NCBI GenBank assembly: GCA_964545925.1
Contig: CAZJHM010000005.1
Coordinates: 1 to 34,002 of the forward strand
DNA length: 34,002 bases
DNA from: CAZJHM01 sp964545925
Lineage (GTDB): Archaea; Iainarchaeota; Iainarchaeia; Iainarchaeales; CAZJHM01
Direction of reading: 5' to 3'
The position numbers were made by a program, and so were the translations under genes. The notes under the pieces are model-generated. The model was not told where the DNA came from and did not search any database. It worked only from the letters and a program-made list of their open reading frames with translations. Shown here piece by piece: positions 7,843-16,406 of this stretch; the first letter of the stretch is position 1, and each line of letters begins with the position of its first letter.

Positions 7843-8214
7843 ATGGAAGTAGAAATAAAACAAGAACTTTTGGAAAACATTCTTGAAGCATCAAGAAATA
7901 CTCATCCTTATGAGTTTATAGCTCTTCTTTCAGGAACTCCTCTCTCTGAATATATACTTCTTCCTTCAACTTATGGAAAGTCTTTTTCTTCAATCCGTTT
8001 AGATCTTCTCCCTCTTCTAGAAAAACCTCAAGCTTCTTTTCATAGTCATCCTTCTTTTTCTTCTCAACCAAGCAAAGCAGATTTATCTTTTTTTTCTCTT
8101 TTCCAAATTAATATCATAGCCTCTCAACCTTATACAAAAGATTCAATTTCTTTTTATAATTCAAAAGGAATTAAAATTCCATTTAAAATTCTCCAATCCA
8201 ATTTGCACAAATAA
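7843..8214 (+). CDS. JAMM/MPN-domain zinc metalloprotease
   Basis: The complete JAMM signature is present: Glu24 upstream, then His67-Ser-His69-Pro with Ser77 and Asp80 in the exact HxH-x7-S-x2-D spacing. These residues bind and activate the catalytic zinc. The 123-residue length fits the minimal archaeal/bacterial MPN+ domain. Archaeal relatives can remove ubiquitin-like SAMP modifiers (desampylase) or process sulfur carriers. Which applies here cannot be told, because no SAMP or E1-like gene is in the window. The gene stands alone between the TctA-like gene and the minor-pilin cassette, with its own promoter. Confidence 0.9.
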   Translation: MEVEIKQELLENILEASRNTHPYEFIALLSGTPLSEYILLPSTYGKSFSSIRLDLLPLLEKPQASFHSHPSFSSQPSKADLSFFSLFQINIIASQPYTKDSISFYNSKGIKIPFKILQSNLHK

Positions 8215-8260
8215 CTTCTTCTTAAACCCAATTTTCCACAAAAAATCTCCAAGCAAAACC

Positions 8261-8267
8261 TTAATAA
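8261..8267 (+). promoter_or_regulatory. TATA box of the minor-pilin cassette
   Basis: TTAATAA is centred 25 nt before the ATG at 8289. It is the only promoter-like box before the four overlapping genes, so the cassette is probably one transcript. Confidence 0.5.
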
Positions 8268-8288
8268 TTTCCTTTACCAAAAGAAAAT

Positions 8289-8654
8289 ATGCAAGGACAA
8301 CTTTCACTGGACTTTATATTTGCTTTAATAGCAGGACTTTTCTTAGTCTTAATTGCTAATCAAGTCTCAATTCAGATTCAGGAATCAGCAGAGGAAAATT
8401 CAATTCTTCTTTATCACACAACAATCTTAGACAAGATAACTGATTTGCTTGCGGCAAAGCTTCTCTTGAGTGATGGTATTAGTCCAACAATCAGATATAC
8501 TTTTTCTTATCCTATTAATTGTGTGATTTACTTAAATCAAAACAATGTGACTGTCGTGACAGATTCAATAACATCTTCAAGGCAATTAGATTCTTTTTAC
8601 ACATCTTCTGTCTCAAATTCTCCTTTTTATTGTGGTGGTTTGTTTGAAAATTAA
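8289..8654 (+). CDS. Prepilin-like protein (Asp at mature position 5), cassette gene 1
   Basis: The 121-residue protein begins MQGQLSLDFIFALIAG. Cutting before Gln4 gives the class III layout, but with Asp instead of Glu at mature position 5. One hydrophobic helix (about 8-27) is followed by an extracellular beta-rich domain with two cysteines. It overlaps the next gene. The four-gene cassette of helix-plus-small-domain proteins looks like a minor-pilin or initiation complex of a type IV filament, probably served by the machinery at 39-5200. No specific family was recognised. Confidence 0.7.
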   Translation: MQGQLSLDFIFALIAGLFLVLIANQVSIQIQESAEENSILLYHTTILDKITDLLAAKLLLSDGISPTIRYTFSYPINCVIYLNQNNVTVVTDSITSSRQLDSFYTSSVSNSPFYCGGLFEN

Positions 8655-9114
8655 TTCAAGAGCATATATTTTCACAATAGATTTTATAATTGCCTTCTTC
8701 ATAGTTATTCTTCTTTTAGGAATAGCTCTTTCTTATCTAGAATTGATTCAAATAAATACAAGAACTCTTGAACAAGAACATACAAGAAACATAGCTCTGA
8801 CTGCTTCTGAAATATTAGTAATGAATCCAATGTGGATATGTATGGTTGGGCTGGGAAATTATACTATTCCTAATTGCATAAATACTTCTAGTTTAACCCA
8901 AGGAATGCAATTAAAATCACTTTTAGCAATACCCACAGAATACAGTTATGAACTAATAATAGATGGCAATCCTTATGGTTCAGATTCATCAATATATAAC
9001 AATGAACCTTGTTTTACAATTACGAGAAAAGTAGGTTTTAATATAACAACTGATGATTCATGGCCAACATCTAAAAAAGATTTGGTTCTAAGAGTATGGA
9101 GGACTGTAGAATGA
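8644..9114 (+). CDS. Prepilin-like protein, cassette gene 2
   Basis: The TTG at 8644 is chosen because a GGTGGT site lies a few bases upstream and it gives the short leader KINSRAY before a hydrophobic helix. GTG codons at 8632 and 8635 are alternatives that add three to four residues. The helix carries IFTIDFIIAFF, again with Asp where class III pilins have Glu. The ~125-residue outer domain contains four cysteines. It overlaps gene 1 by 11 nt and gene 3 by an ATGA overlap, indicating coupled translation. Function is inferred only from layout. Confidence 0.68.
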   Translation: MKINSRAYIFTIDFIIAFFIVILLLGIALSYLELIQINTRTLEQEHTRNIALTASEILVMNPMWICMVGLGNYTIPNCINTSSLTQGMQLKSLLAIPTEYSYELIIDGNPYGSDSSIYNNEPCFTITRKVGFNITTDDSWPTSKKDLVLRVWRTVE

Positions 9115-9365
9115 AAAAAGCATTTATCTTTGCACTTTCAGGGCTAGCTGCATTATTAGTTGCCTTTTCTCTTCTTACTTTACCAAATGATTCTCCAGAA
9201 TCTTTAACCTCAGTTAAAGCAAGAGATTATGCAGTTTTCTTAGACACTCTTTCAACAACAGAATCCGAGCAATTTTGTTACTCTTATTATACTTATGATG
9301 TCTCAATTACGAATTTTTCTTCAATGCCAGTACAAAAAACTTCCTGTGGTGCTTGGAATGAATAA
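9111..9365 (+). CDS. Short prepilin-like protein, cassette gene 3
   Basis: This 84-residue protein reads MKKAFIFALSGLAALLVAF, with a basic leader, Ala at the predicted cut and a hydrophobic helix. There is no acidic residue at mature position 5. The tail has two cysteines and is Ser/Thr/Tyr-rich. The ATG at 9111 forms an ATGA overlap with the preceding stop and has a GGAGG site 7 nt upstream. A longer in-frame start at 9096 would lie inside the upstream gene and is less likely. Loss of the acidic residue is a known trait of tip-type minor pseudopilins such as GspK; homology to that family is not shown. Confidence 0.65.
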   Translation: MKKAFIFALSGLAALLVAFSLLTLPNDSPESLTSVKARDYAVFLDTLSTTESEQFCYSYYTYDVSITNFSSMPVQKTSCGAWNE

Positions 9366-9849
9366 AAAAGCATTTTTTTCATCTCTTTTTGCTTTAGCTT
9401 ATATGAGTTTAATCTTCCTTTCTTTTTCTTATTCTTCCAACCAAACAACCTCAATCACAGACATAACAGATGTTAAAAGAGAATTTTTTCTAGCAAGAAT
9501 GTTCTTAGACAGGTATATCTCTGATTTACTTCTAAAAGACTATGTAAATTATTGCGGAGTGCTTATCAGTCCTTATTATTTAAATTTAAATGGTTTCCAT
9601 AATTTTTATTATCCAAACTGCACACTCCAAAAACAAGCCGAATCCCTAGTTCAAATAAATCAAAACACTTATTCTTATAACTTAACAGCCTTGGTTACAT
9701 GCACAAATAAATATGCTACTTATGGTTCACAATTAAATTTCAGCAAAACAATAACAATACTTCCATATTCAACCCCTCCCCCAGTTTTAACATTTTTAAT
9801 AACAGATGGTTTTACTGGTGTTTTAGAAGCCTCAGCTTCAGCCTGTTAA
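9358..9849 (+). CDS. Prepilin-like protein, cassette gene 4
   Basis: The protein starts MNKKAFFSSLFALAYMS, with the same KKAF leader as cassette gene 3. A hydrophobic helix and a ~130-residue outer domain with four cysteines and a proline-rich PPP turn near the end follow. The start at 9358 has GGTG six bases upstream and overlaps gene 3 by eight bases; an earlier in-frame ATG at 9295 would put 21 residues before the leader. No acid is found at mature position 5. It ends the cassette. Confidence 0.67.
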   Translation: MNKKAFFSSLFALAYMSLIFLSFSYSSNQTTSITDITDVKREFFLARMFLDRYISDLLLKDYVNYCGVLISPYYLNLNGFHNFYYPNCTLQKQAESLVQINQNTYSYNLTALVTCTNKYATYGSQLNFSKTITILPYSTPPPVLTFLITDGFTGVLEASASAC

Positions 9850-9898
9850 TTTCTTGTATTTATTTTCTCACTTTTCTTTGTTTCTCAAATTCAATATA

Positions 9899-9906
9899 TT
9901 TATATT
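9899..9906 (+). promoter_or_regulatory. TATA box of the DUF4139 lipoprotein gene
   Basis: TTTATATT is centred 25.5 nt before the ATG at 9928, separating this gene from the minor-pilin cassette. Confidence 0.6.
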
Positions 9907-9927
9907 CAAAATCATCCTCATAACTTT

Positions 9928-11307
9928 ATGCAAAAATTATTCCCTATCTTTATAGTTTTTCTTATAGCAGTTTCTTTCTCAGGTTGCATAGAAGCTCCTT
10001 CTATAAAATTTTCAGATTCAAAATCTTTAACAATAACAAAATCAGATTCTTTAATTCAAGACAATATTTCAGTTTCTTTAGAAAAAAACTACAACACAAT
10101 AGAAACATATCTTCCAAAAAGTACAGTCCCAAATTCAATCTTTATTCAACCTCTTTCAGCTGAACTCAAATCTTCATCTTTCTTTTTCTTAAATTCCTCA
10201 ACTCTTCTTTCCTCATACTTAAATAAAGAAATTGAAATAATTTCAGGAGATAAAACATACAAAGGAACTCTTATCTCAGTTTCTCCAATCCTTTTACAAT
10301 CAAACAGCAAGATAATTGAACTCAACTCTTATGATTCAATTTCTTATACAGAAGAAAAATATAATTCAAATCCAAAACTGTCTATTGAACTTTTTTCTAA
10401 ATTCCCAATAAAAGAAACAATTAATCTTTCATATTTAGTACAAGGAATAACATGGAAACCTTCCTACTCTCTTTTCATAGATAATCAATCTTCTCTTTTC
10501 ACATCAGATTTTATAATAACAAACAACACCCAAGACACTTTCTCAGATTTCTCAATCTCCCTTTCAACAACTGAGAAAACACCTTCTTATCCTCTTTATT
10601 ACTCAGCCTATGACTCAAAAACTTCAAGTATAAGAGAAGAAGGACAAGCATATATTCAGCAATCCCTCTCTGAACATTATCTTTATGAAATAAAAGAAAA
10701 CCAAACTATTCTCCCAAATTCTCAACACTCAATTCCATTTTTCTCATCAACACCTTCTTTCCAGAAAGAATATTATTTCAATACTGGTTATTACACAACA
10801 GAAGGAAAAGCAAATCTCAAATATATTATAGATAACACAGAGTCAAATTCTTTAGGCAAACCCCTTCCATCAGGAACAGTCCGCATCTATGAAAAAAAGA
10901 ATTCTGTTTTTGTTCCAATCTCTGAAACAACAATTCAAAATACTCAAAAGAATGAAAAAATAGAATTAGAAGCAGGTTCAGTTTTTGATATCAAAGTCAC
11001 CTCCAACTTAACCCAAGAATCCTACTCTCCAGAAGGAAAAGAAAACTGCACTTATAGAACAATCTCTCTCTCAGCAATTTCAGAACTCTCAACCCAAAAT
11101 AATCTAAACATTTATCTCTCAATCCCATCAGACACAACAATTCTTTCCAGCCCAACCTACTCAATGAAAGATGCAACAACAATGAAAATCCCAATCTCTC
11201 TCTTACCATCAGTTGAGAAATCTTTTGAAGTTAAAATTAAATCTTGTTATCCAATCCAAGTATACAAATCATACCCAGAATCTGATTATTCTGAAATCCC
11301 ACAATGA
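9928..11307 (+). CDS. DUF4139-domain lipoprotein
   Basis: The 459-residue protein has a signal peptide ending in a lipobox, FSGC, with the lipid-anchored cysteine at residue 20. It is therefore a cell-surface protein. Residues about 165-440 match the DUF4139 (MuiA-related) pattern: a WKPSYSLFID segment, then ITNNTQDTFSDFSISLST, an extended beta-rich region, and a closing LPS-x-EKSFEVKI strand. DUF4139 proteins are of unknown biochemical role. The DNA has high Ser/Asn/Thr content as expected for an exported protein. It ends four bases from the convergent PRPP synthetase gene. Confidence 0.75.
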   Translation: MQKLFPIFIVFLIAVSFSGCIEAPSIKFSDSKSLTITKSDSLIQDNISVSLEKNYNTIETYLPKSTVPNSIFIQPLSAELKSSSFFFLNSSTLLSSYLNKEIEIISGDKTYKGTLISVSPILLQSNSKIIELNSYDSISYTEEKYNSNPKLSIELFSKFPIKETINLSYLVQGITWKPSYSLFIDNQSSLFTSDFIITNNTQDTFSDFSISLSTTEKTPSYPLYYSAYDSKTSSIREEGQAYIQQSLSEHYLYEIKENQTILPNSQHSIPFFSSTPSFQKEYYFNTGYYTTEGKANLKYIIDNTESNSLGKPLPSGTVRIYEKKNSVFVPISETTIQNTQKNEKIELEAGSVFDIKVTSNLTQESYSPEGKENCTYRTISLSAISELSTQNNLNIYLSIPSDTTILSSPTYSMKDATTMKIPISLLPSVEKSFEVKIKSCYPIQVYKSYPESDYSEIPQ

Positions 11308-11311
11308 TTTT

Positions 11312-12220
11312 CTAAAACAAATCTTCAAAACTTCTTTTATAAACAGTTCTTCTAACAGCACAAGCAAGCAAAGGAGAAACATCTAAAACTTTTATTTTCC
11401 CTCTGTCTTCCTGAGAAATACTATTAGTCACATAAATTTTATCAATCTCTGATTTTTCAATTCTCTCAATAGCAGGACCAGAAAAAACTCCATGTGTAGC
11501 ACAAACAATTATTTCTTTTGCTCCATTTTCTTTCAAAACTTTAGCTCCCTCACATATAGTTCCAGCAGTATCAATCATATCATCTATTATCAAACAATTC
11601 TTTCCTTTAACATCCCCAATCACACTTCTAACTTTAACATTTTGTCCATTTCTTTCTTTCACAACAACAGCCAAATCTTTTTTCTTTTCTTCAATTATTT
11701 TTCCAATTCTTTTTACACTTCCAGTATCTGCTGCAACCAATATCTCTGCTTTATCAATTAGTTCATCAAAAATCTTTTTTGCAGACAAGTTATCAACAGG
11801 AATATCAAAAAATCCTTGTTCTTGTCCAGCATGCAAATCCATAAATATAGCTTTTGTAATTCCTGTCTTTTCCAATAAATTAGCAACCAATTTAGCAGTT
11901 ATTGGTTCTCTTGATTTAGCTTTTCTATCTTGTCTTGCATATCCCATATAAGGAATCAAAGCAATTATTTTTTCAGCACTTGCTCTTTTAGCAGCATCAA
12001 TCATTATCAAAAGTTCCATTAAGTTTTCATCAACAGGATTACTTATACTTTGTATAAGAAAAATATTCTTTCCTCTCAATGTATCCAAAAACCTAACATA
12101 TTTTTCTCCATCTGAGAATTTTTTTATTTCAACTTCTCCCAATTTAATATCTAAATCAGAAGCTATTTTTTCTGCTAATCCTCTGTTTGAAGAGCCTGAA
12201 AAAACAACCCAATTCTCCAT
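11312..12220 (-). CDS. prs: Ribose-phosphate pyrophosphokinase (PRPP synthetase)
   Basis: The enzyme makes PRPP from ribose 5-phosphate and ATP for nucleotide and amino-acid synthesis in the cytosol. The N-terminal SGSSNRGLAEKIA, the DGEKYVRF strand, the Mg/ATP-binding MDLHAGQEQGFFDIPVDN and the PRPP-binding loop LIIDDMIDTAGT are all present. The length (302 aa) is normal for archaeal forms. It lies downstream of ABCE1 on the same strand but has its own TATA-like box. The gene converges on the DUF4139 gene with four bases between stops. Confidence 0.95.
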   Translation of the reverse strand: MENWVVFSGSSNRGLAEKIASDLDIKLGEVEIKKFSDGEKYVRFLDTLRGKNIFLIQSISNPVDENLMELLIMIDAAKRASAEKIIALIPYMGYARQDRKAKSREPITAKLVANLLEKTGITKAIFMDLHAGQEQGFFDIPVDNLSAKKIFDELIDKAEILVAADTGSVKRIGKIIEEKKKDLAVVVKERNGQNVKVRSVIGDVKGKNCLIIDDMIDTAGTICEGAKVLKENGAKEIIVCATHGVFSGPAIERIEKSEIDKIYVTNSISQEDRGKIKVLDVSPLLACAVRRTVYKRSFEDLF

Positions 12221-12241
12221 ACTTTCTTATGAATCAATTTC

Positions 12242-12249
12242 TTTTTATT
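12242..12249 (-). promoter_or_regulatory. TATA-like box of prs
   Basis: On the minus strand the sequence reads AATAAAAA, centred 25.5 nt before the prs start codon. The 110-base gap between the ABCE1 stop and prs holds nothing else recognisable. Confidence 0.45.
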
Positions 12250-12330
12250 CCTCTCTTTCGCCCTAAAATTCGCAAACCCTTATTAACAACTTTCTCTCTC
12301 TTTTATTTTTCCTAACCTTCTTCAATACCT

Positions 12331-14085
12331 CTAAAGAACATAATAGTAATCTCCACTCTTTTTCTGCTCACTGTCTTTCTGACTACCTGGTTTATTTGCT
12401 CTTACTCTTTTAGTTTTTTCATCTCTTCTAAATGTAATTCCCAAACCAGACAAAAATCTGTTCATCCCATTTTCTAAATTCTCAATCTTCCTACCTTCTC
12501 CTTTTACTCCACTTTCTCCCTCAAATACCATTACTCTATCAGAAACATAATCTTGAAACATCAAGTCATGGTCAATTACAATACCAACTGAGTTTCTTTT
12601 TTCAATTGTGTTTCTTATAGCATCAGCAATATTCAATCTATCTTCAACATCAATAAATGCAGAAGGTTCATCCAACAAATAAATATCAGAATAAGAACAA
12701 AGACTTTTTCCAACCATTACTCTTTGCAATTCTCCACCAGATAATTTTCCCATGTCTTTTTCAAACAATTCTTTAATTGTCAATCTTTTGTCTATCTCAG
12801 AATTAAAAAATTCCATATCACAGTCTTTGAAATATTCCTGAACAGTCATTTCAAGTGGCTCTAAATACTGCTTTTTATAAGAAACACTTCTTCCAATTCT
12901 ACTTTCACAATTATCAGCTTTTATTTCCCCCGCCAACATTCTAACAAATGTAGTTTTCCCAATTCCATTTGCCCCAAGAATCCCAATTATCTCTCCTTTA
13001 TTCAAAACTCCTGCTTCAATTTGCAACTGAAAATTACCAAGTTTCTTCTCCATTCTAGGAAAGTCAATCATTTTCATTTTCTTTGCAGTCTTGTCGCTAC
13101 TTCTTATATAAAACTTCAATTCATGTGTCCTAAATCTCATATTCTCATCAACCAAATATCCTTCTAAAAATTCATTTATTCCATTTCTAACACTTTTAGG
13201 ACTACTTACAACTCCATAAACTCCTCTTTCACCATAAAGAACATGTATATAATCAGACAAATAATCCAAGATAGCTAAATCATGTTCAACAACAACAACA
13301 TTTTTTCTCTCACCCAATTCTCTTATTTTCTTAGCCATTTTTAATCTTTCTTTTATATCCAAATAAGAACTTGGTTCATCAAAAAAATACAAGTCAGCAT
13401 CTTTTTCATAAGCAACAGCAATTGCTGTTTTTTGTAATTCTCCCCCAGATAATTGCCCAAGCTCTCTATCTTTCAAATGACTCAAGCCAAAATCTTCCAA
13501 AGCTTTTTCAGCCTTTTCACCAAGAACTTTTTCAAGAACCTCAGAAACTTTTCCATTATAAACTTTAGGAATAAAATCAATATGCTGTGGTTTCAAACTC
13601 AATCTGGTTTTCCCCCCCTGCAAGCTCTTGAAATATTCTTGTAATTCTTTTCCTCTAAAATATTCAATTATTTTTTCATAATCTCCTTCTGCTTCTCCTA
13701 AATTAGGGATTATATTTCCACTCATAATATTCATTATTGTTGTTTTCCCAATTCCATTTCTTCCAACAATCCCCAAAACACCAGAACGAACACTTGGAAA
13801 TCCAAAAACTCTAAATCTATTTTTCCCATAACTATGCATTGGAACTTTAAGTTTAGGACTAACATTTACAATCTTTATTGCTGAAAAAGGACATCTATGA
13901 ACACAAATCCCACAACCAATACATAAGTCTTCAGCTATTCTTGTTGGATTTTCAATTATACATTCTTTTCCCATTTTATTCACAGGACAAGATTTACCGC
14001 ATGCCCATCCACATTTCTCAGGATGGCATTTATCATAGTCTATTACAGCTAGTCTTTTTCCTTCTCCAATTTTCTTGAAATCCAT
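12331..14085 (-). CDS. abce1: ABCE1/Rli1 ribosome-recycling ATPase
   Basis: ABCE1 splits ribosomes into subunits after termination or rescue, acting with release factor or Pelota. Residues 1-75 hold two 4Fe-4S clusters; the cysteines are seen in DKCHPEKCGWACGKSCP and CIGCGICVHRCP. Two ABC domains follow with Walker A motifs GRNGIGKTT and GANGIGKTT, two LSGGELQ signatures, and Walker B motifs ending FFDEPSSYLD and LLDEPSAFID. The hinge and the C-terminal NKPGSQKD-to-YYY tail are typical. At 584 residues it is full length. It is transcribed divergently from pelota with 50 bases between start codons. Confidence 0.98.
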   Translation of the reverse strand: MDFKKIGEGKRLAVIDYDKCHPEKCGWACGKSCPVNKMGKECIIENPTRIAEDLCIGCGICVHRCPFSAIKIVNVSPKLKVPMHSYGKNRFRVFGFPSVRSGVLGIVGRNGIGKTTIMNIMSGNIIPNLGEAEGDYEKIIEYFRGKELQEYFKSLQGGKTRLSLKPQHIDFIPKVYNGKVSEVLEKVLGEKAEKALEDFGLSHLKDRELGQLSGGELQKTAIAVAYEKDADLYFFDEPSSYLDIKERLKMAKKIRELGERKNVVVVEHDLAILDYLSDYIHVLYGERGVYGVVSSPKSVRNGINEFLEGYLVDENMRFRTHELKFYIRSSDKTAKKMKMIDFPRMEKKLGNFQLQIEAGVLNKGEIIGILGANGIGKTTFVRMLAGEIKADNCESRIGRSVSYKKQYLEPLEMTVQEYFKDCDMEFFNSEIDKRLTIKELFEKDMGKLSGGELQRVMVGKSLCSYSDIYLLDEPSAFIDVEDRLNIADAIRNTIEKRNSVGIVIDHDLMFQDYVSDRVMVFEGESGVKGEGRKIENLENGMNRFLSGLGITFRRDEKTKRVRANKPGSQKDSEQKKSGDYYYVL

Positions 14086-14106
14086 ATTTACCTATGCAAA
14101 AAAACC

Positions 14107-14113
14107 TTTATAA
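14107..14113. promoter_or_regulatory. Shared bidirectional TATA box between abce1 and pelota
   Basis: TTTATAA contains the self-complementary TTATAA (14108-14113), the only clear TATA-like box in the 50-base gap. Its centre at 14110.5 is exactly 25.5 nt from the first base of both start codons (14085 on minus, 14136 on plus). The A-rich flank on the left would serve as the BRE for rightward transcription, while the left-going side has a purine-rich GGGAGGCAGGGA flank. Confidence 0.65.
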
Positions 14114-14135
14114 TCCCTGCCTCCCAAAAGTCAGT

Positions 14136-15116
14136 ATGAAGATAATAAAAAAAGAAAAGAACTTAATCTCTTTAATCCCTGAAACAATAGACGACTTATA
14201 CATTCTTTCAAAACTATTAAAAGGAGCAGAATTAGAATCTTCAGCAGACAGAAAAATCCAAATAAAAGGAACAGACAAACAAACAAGAGTAAAAATCCAT
14301 ACTCGCATTTCAATAGAATCTCTTTCATTCAACCCAGATTTAGAAATCTTAAAAGCAAATGGAAAAATCTTAGAAGCAAAACCTGAAGAATTAGCTCCTT
14401 TAAATTCATACCAAAGTATAGATATTCAACCTTCCAAAAACTACAAAATCTTTTTTCCTCTTGTCAACCAATCTATCTTAGACATGCTTTCTCAATCCAA
14501 ATCTCCAAAAACTCTTTTAGTTCTTTTAGATGATGAAAAAGCAGAGTTTGCTTGGCTCTCCAATCTCTCCTTGAAAAAAGCAGGAGAAATTTTCTCAAAC
14601 AAATCAGGAAAACAATTTCTCTCTGAAAGCACAGAACAAAAATATTTCAATGCAATTGAAAAAACAATTCAAGAAAAAAAACCAGAATATCTAATCATAG
14701 CTGGGCCAGGATTTACAAAAACCAAACTCTCTACTTTCTTGCAACCTAAACACAAGCACGAAACAATTGGAACCTCTCACACAGAAGAAGCAGGTTTCAA
14801 AGAACTCTTGAAATCCAATTTAAAGAAAACACTTGCCAGTCTCCAAATTCTCAGGGACACAGAATTAATAGATGAATTTTTCAAGAGATTATCAAAATCC
14901 CCTGAAAAAGTTTGTTATGGTTTAGAAGACACAAGAAAAGCAATCTCTCTAAATGCTTGTTCTGAAATTTTAATCTCTGAAGATTATCTTGCAGAACTTC
15001 AACCCAACTTAAAAACAACAAAAGCAGAAATAAAAATAATCTCCACTCGTCATCCCTTAGGCAAACAATTCGCAAATTTCCAATCAGCTTGTTTCCTTCA
15101 CTTTCCTCTTTCTTGA
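14136..15116 (+). CDS. pelA: mRNA surveillance/ribosome rescue factor Pelota (Dom34)
   Basis: Pelota enters the A site of stalled ribosomes and, with aEF1A and ABCE1, frees them. The N-terminal MKIIKKEKNLISLIPETIDDLYILSKLL is the Sm-like domain A start. The central and C-terminal eRF1-like domains include VLLDDEKAEFAWL, LIIAGPGF and CYGLEDTRKAISLNACSEILIS. The ATG at 14136 is preferred over an in-frame ATG at 14094 because it fits the family start and lies 25.5 nt from the TATA box. The extreme C-terminus (FQSACFLHFPLS) departs from the usual GGIAAILR-type ending. Pairing with divergent ABCE1 is functionally sensible. Confidence 0.95.
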   Translation: MKIIKKEKNLISLIPETIDDLYILSKLLKGAELESSADRKIQIKGTDKQTRVKIHTRISIESLSFNPDLEILKANGKILEAKPEELAPLNSYQSIDIQPSKNYKIFFPLVNQSILDMLSQSKSPKTLLVLLDDEKAEFAWLSNLSLKKAGEIFSNKSGKQFLSESTEQKYFNAIEKTIQEKKPEYLIIAGPGFTKTKLSTFLQPKHKHETIGTSHTEEAGFKELLKSNLKKTLASLQILRDTELIDEFFKRLSKSPEKVCYGLEDTRKAISLNACSEILISEDYLAELQPNLKTTKAEIKIISTRHPLGKQFANFQSACFLHFPLS

Positions 15117-15156
15117 TTACCCAGAAAACCCAAGAAGGCAAACAACCAAGAAAAAC

Positions 15157-15165
15157 TTCTTAAAT
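15157..15165 (+). promoter_or_regulatory. TATA-like box of nreA
   Basis: TTCTTAAAT is centred 25 nt before the ATG at 15186. Confidence 0.45.
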
Positions 15166-15185
15166 CCTAACCTCCATATCTATAC

Positions 15186-16406
15186 ATGATTTCAAAATCT
15201 CTTTGTTTAAAATGCAAAGGAAAACTTCTCTGTGGCTTAAACTATTGCCCTCTTTTAAGAAGACAAGAAACTCACAAAAAAATCCTAACAAAAACAAAAG
15301 ATTCCTTTACAGGCTCTTCTCCTCCTTCTGCTTTTGTCTCATGGACAAACTACCCAAAAATAGCAATTGCTCCTTTAACTCCACCGGCAATCCAAGAAAA
15401 CACAGAATTTTTAGACAGTTCAGAACAATGGTTTGGTTTACCAGCCCAGCAAATAATTGATTTCCGAGAATCCTTAGTTCGCCCATACAAAAAGTTTGAT
15501 GCTTATTCAGCTCAAAACCCATCATACGAACTAATGCAAATCCAAGAAATAAACATGGCTGAAAAATCAACTTCCTTGGAAATAAATCTTTCAACTCGCT
15601 TAAAAACTCAATTAGATTTCTATGAATCAACAGCTCCTTTAGGCCCAGTCGGAATAATGAAGTCTTTTTCTTTACAAGAAAATCCCCGCATAAGTCCAAA
15701 AATAGAAAAAGCAACAAGTGACACAGATGCTCTTTCATCAACAACAATGTATGAACTTTACAATCATTTCACTCCCTCTACAATCTACAAAGTTCTTTCA
15801 GTTGGTTTATTAGGAGTTCAAAGAAACAGAAGATTAGTTCCAACTCGTTGGGCAATAACTGCAGTTGATCAAAATTTATCAAAACAAAACATAGAAAAAA
15901 TAAAAGAATTTTCTTGCCTAGATAACTATCGCCTTTACCATTCTTCATATTTAGGAAATTATTTTTACATTCTTCTTCTTCCAGATACATGGGCTTTTGA
16001 ACAAATGGAACAATGGCAACCAAACACAATTTGGACAGAAGGAAACACAACAGTCATGGCAGATAGCGAGCCCTACAAAGGAAGAACAAGTTATCCAACA
16101 AACACAGAAGGAGCATATTTCGCCTCCCGTCTTTCAATCACTGAACATCTTCTCCGTGAAAAAAAACAAGCCTCAGCAATTGTTTTCAGAACAATATCAG
16201 ATGAATACAAGCAACCTTTAGGTGTCTGGGTTATAAGAGAAACAGTTAAAGATGCTCTTCTTAAACCTCCCTTACATTTCTCCAGTTTAGAAAATGCAAA
16301 AAAATTCCTCTCCCAAAAAATCTCAAAAGAAATGCTCAGAGATTCAATCACTCTTAAAAACTATTCAAGTCAAAGAAAAATATCCTCATGGTTTGGTGCA
16401 TCATAA
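15186..16406 (+). CDS. nreA: DNA repair protein NreA
   Basis: Nre proteins are archaeal DNA-damage-response factors that bind PCNA. An N-terminal zinc motif (CLKC at 7-10 and a CxxxxxC at 16-22) is followed by the family signature FTGSSPPSAFVSW with YPKIAIAPLTPP. The C-terminus carries a PCNA-interacting peptide, QRKISSWF, close to the last residue. Length (406 aa) matches the family. The start has a TATA-like box at the leaderless distance. The stop overlaps the ATG of a nuclease gene (TAATG), so the two repair-related products are translationally coupled. Confidence 0.92.
   Translation: MISKSLCLKCKGKLLCGLNYCPLLRRQETHKKILTKTKDSFTGSSPPSAFVSWTNYPKIAIAPLTPPAIQENTEFLDSSEQWFGLPAQQIIDFRESLVRPYKKFDAYSAQNPSYELMQIQEINMAEKSTSLEINLSTRLKTQLDFYESTAPLGPVGIMKSFSLQENPRISPKIEKATSDTDALSSTTMYELYNHFTPSTIYKVLSVGLLGVQRNRRLVPTRWAITAVDQNLSKQNIEKIKEFSCLDNYRLYHSSYLGNYFYILLLPDTWAFEQMEQWQPNTIWTEGNTTVMADSEPYKGRTSYPTNTEGAYFASRLSITEHLLREKKQASAIVFRTISDEYKQPLGVWVIRETVKDALLKPPLHFSSLENAKKFLSQKISKEMLRDSITLKNYSSQRKISSWFGAS

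Noticed and set aside
14094..14135. Extended Pelota start at 14094
   Set aside because: It would include the TATA box in the coding region and add 14 residues not found in the family.
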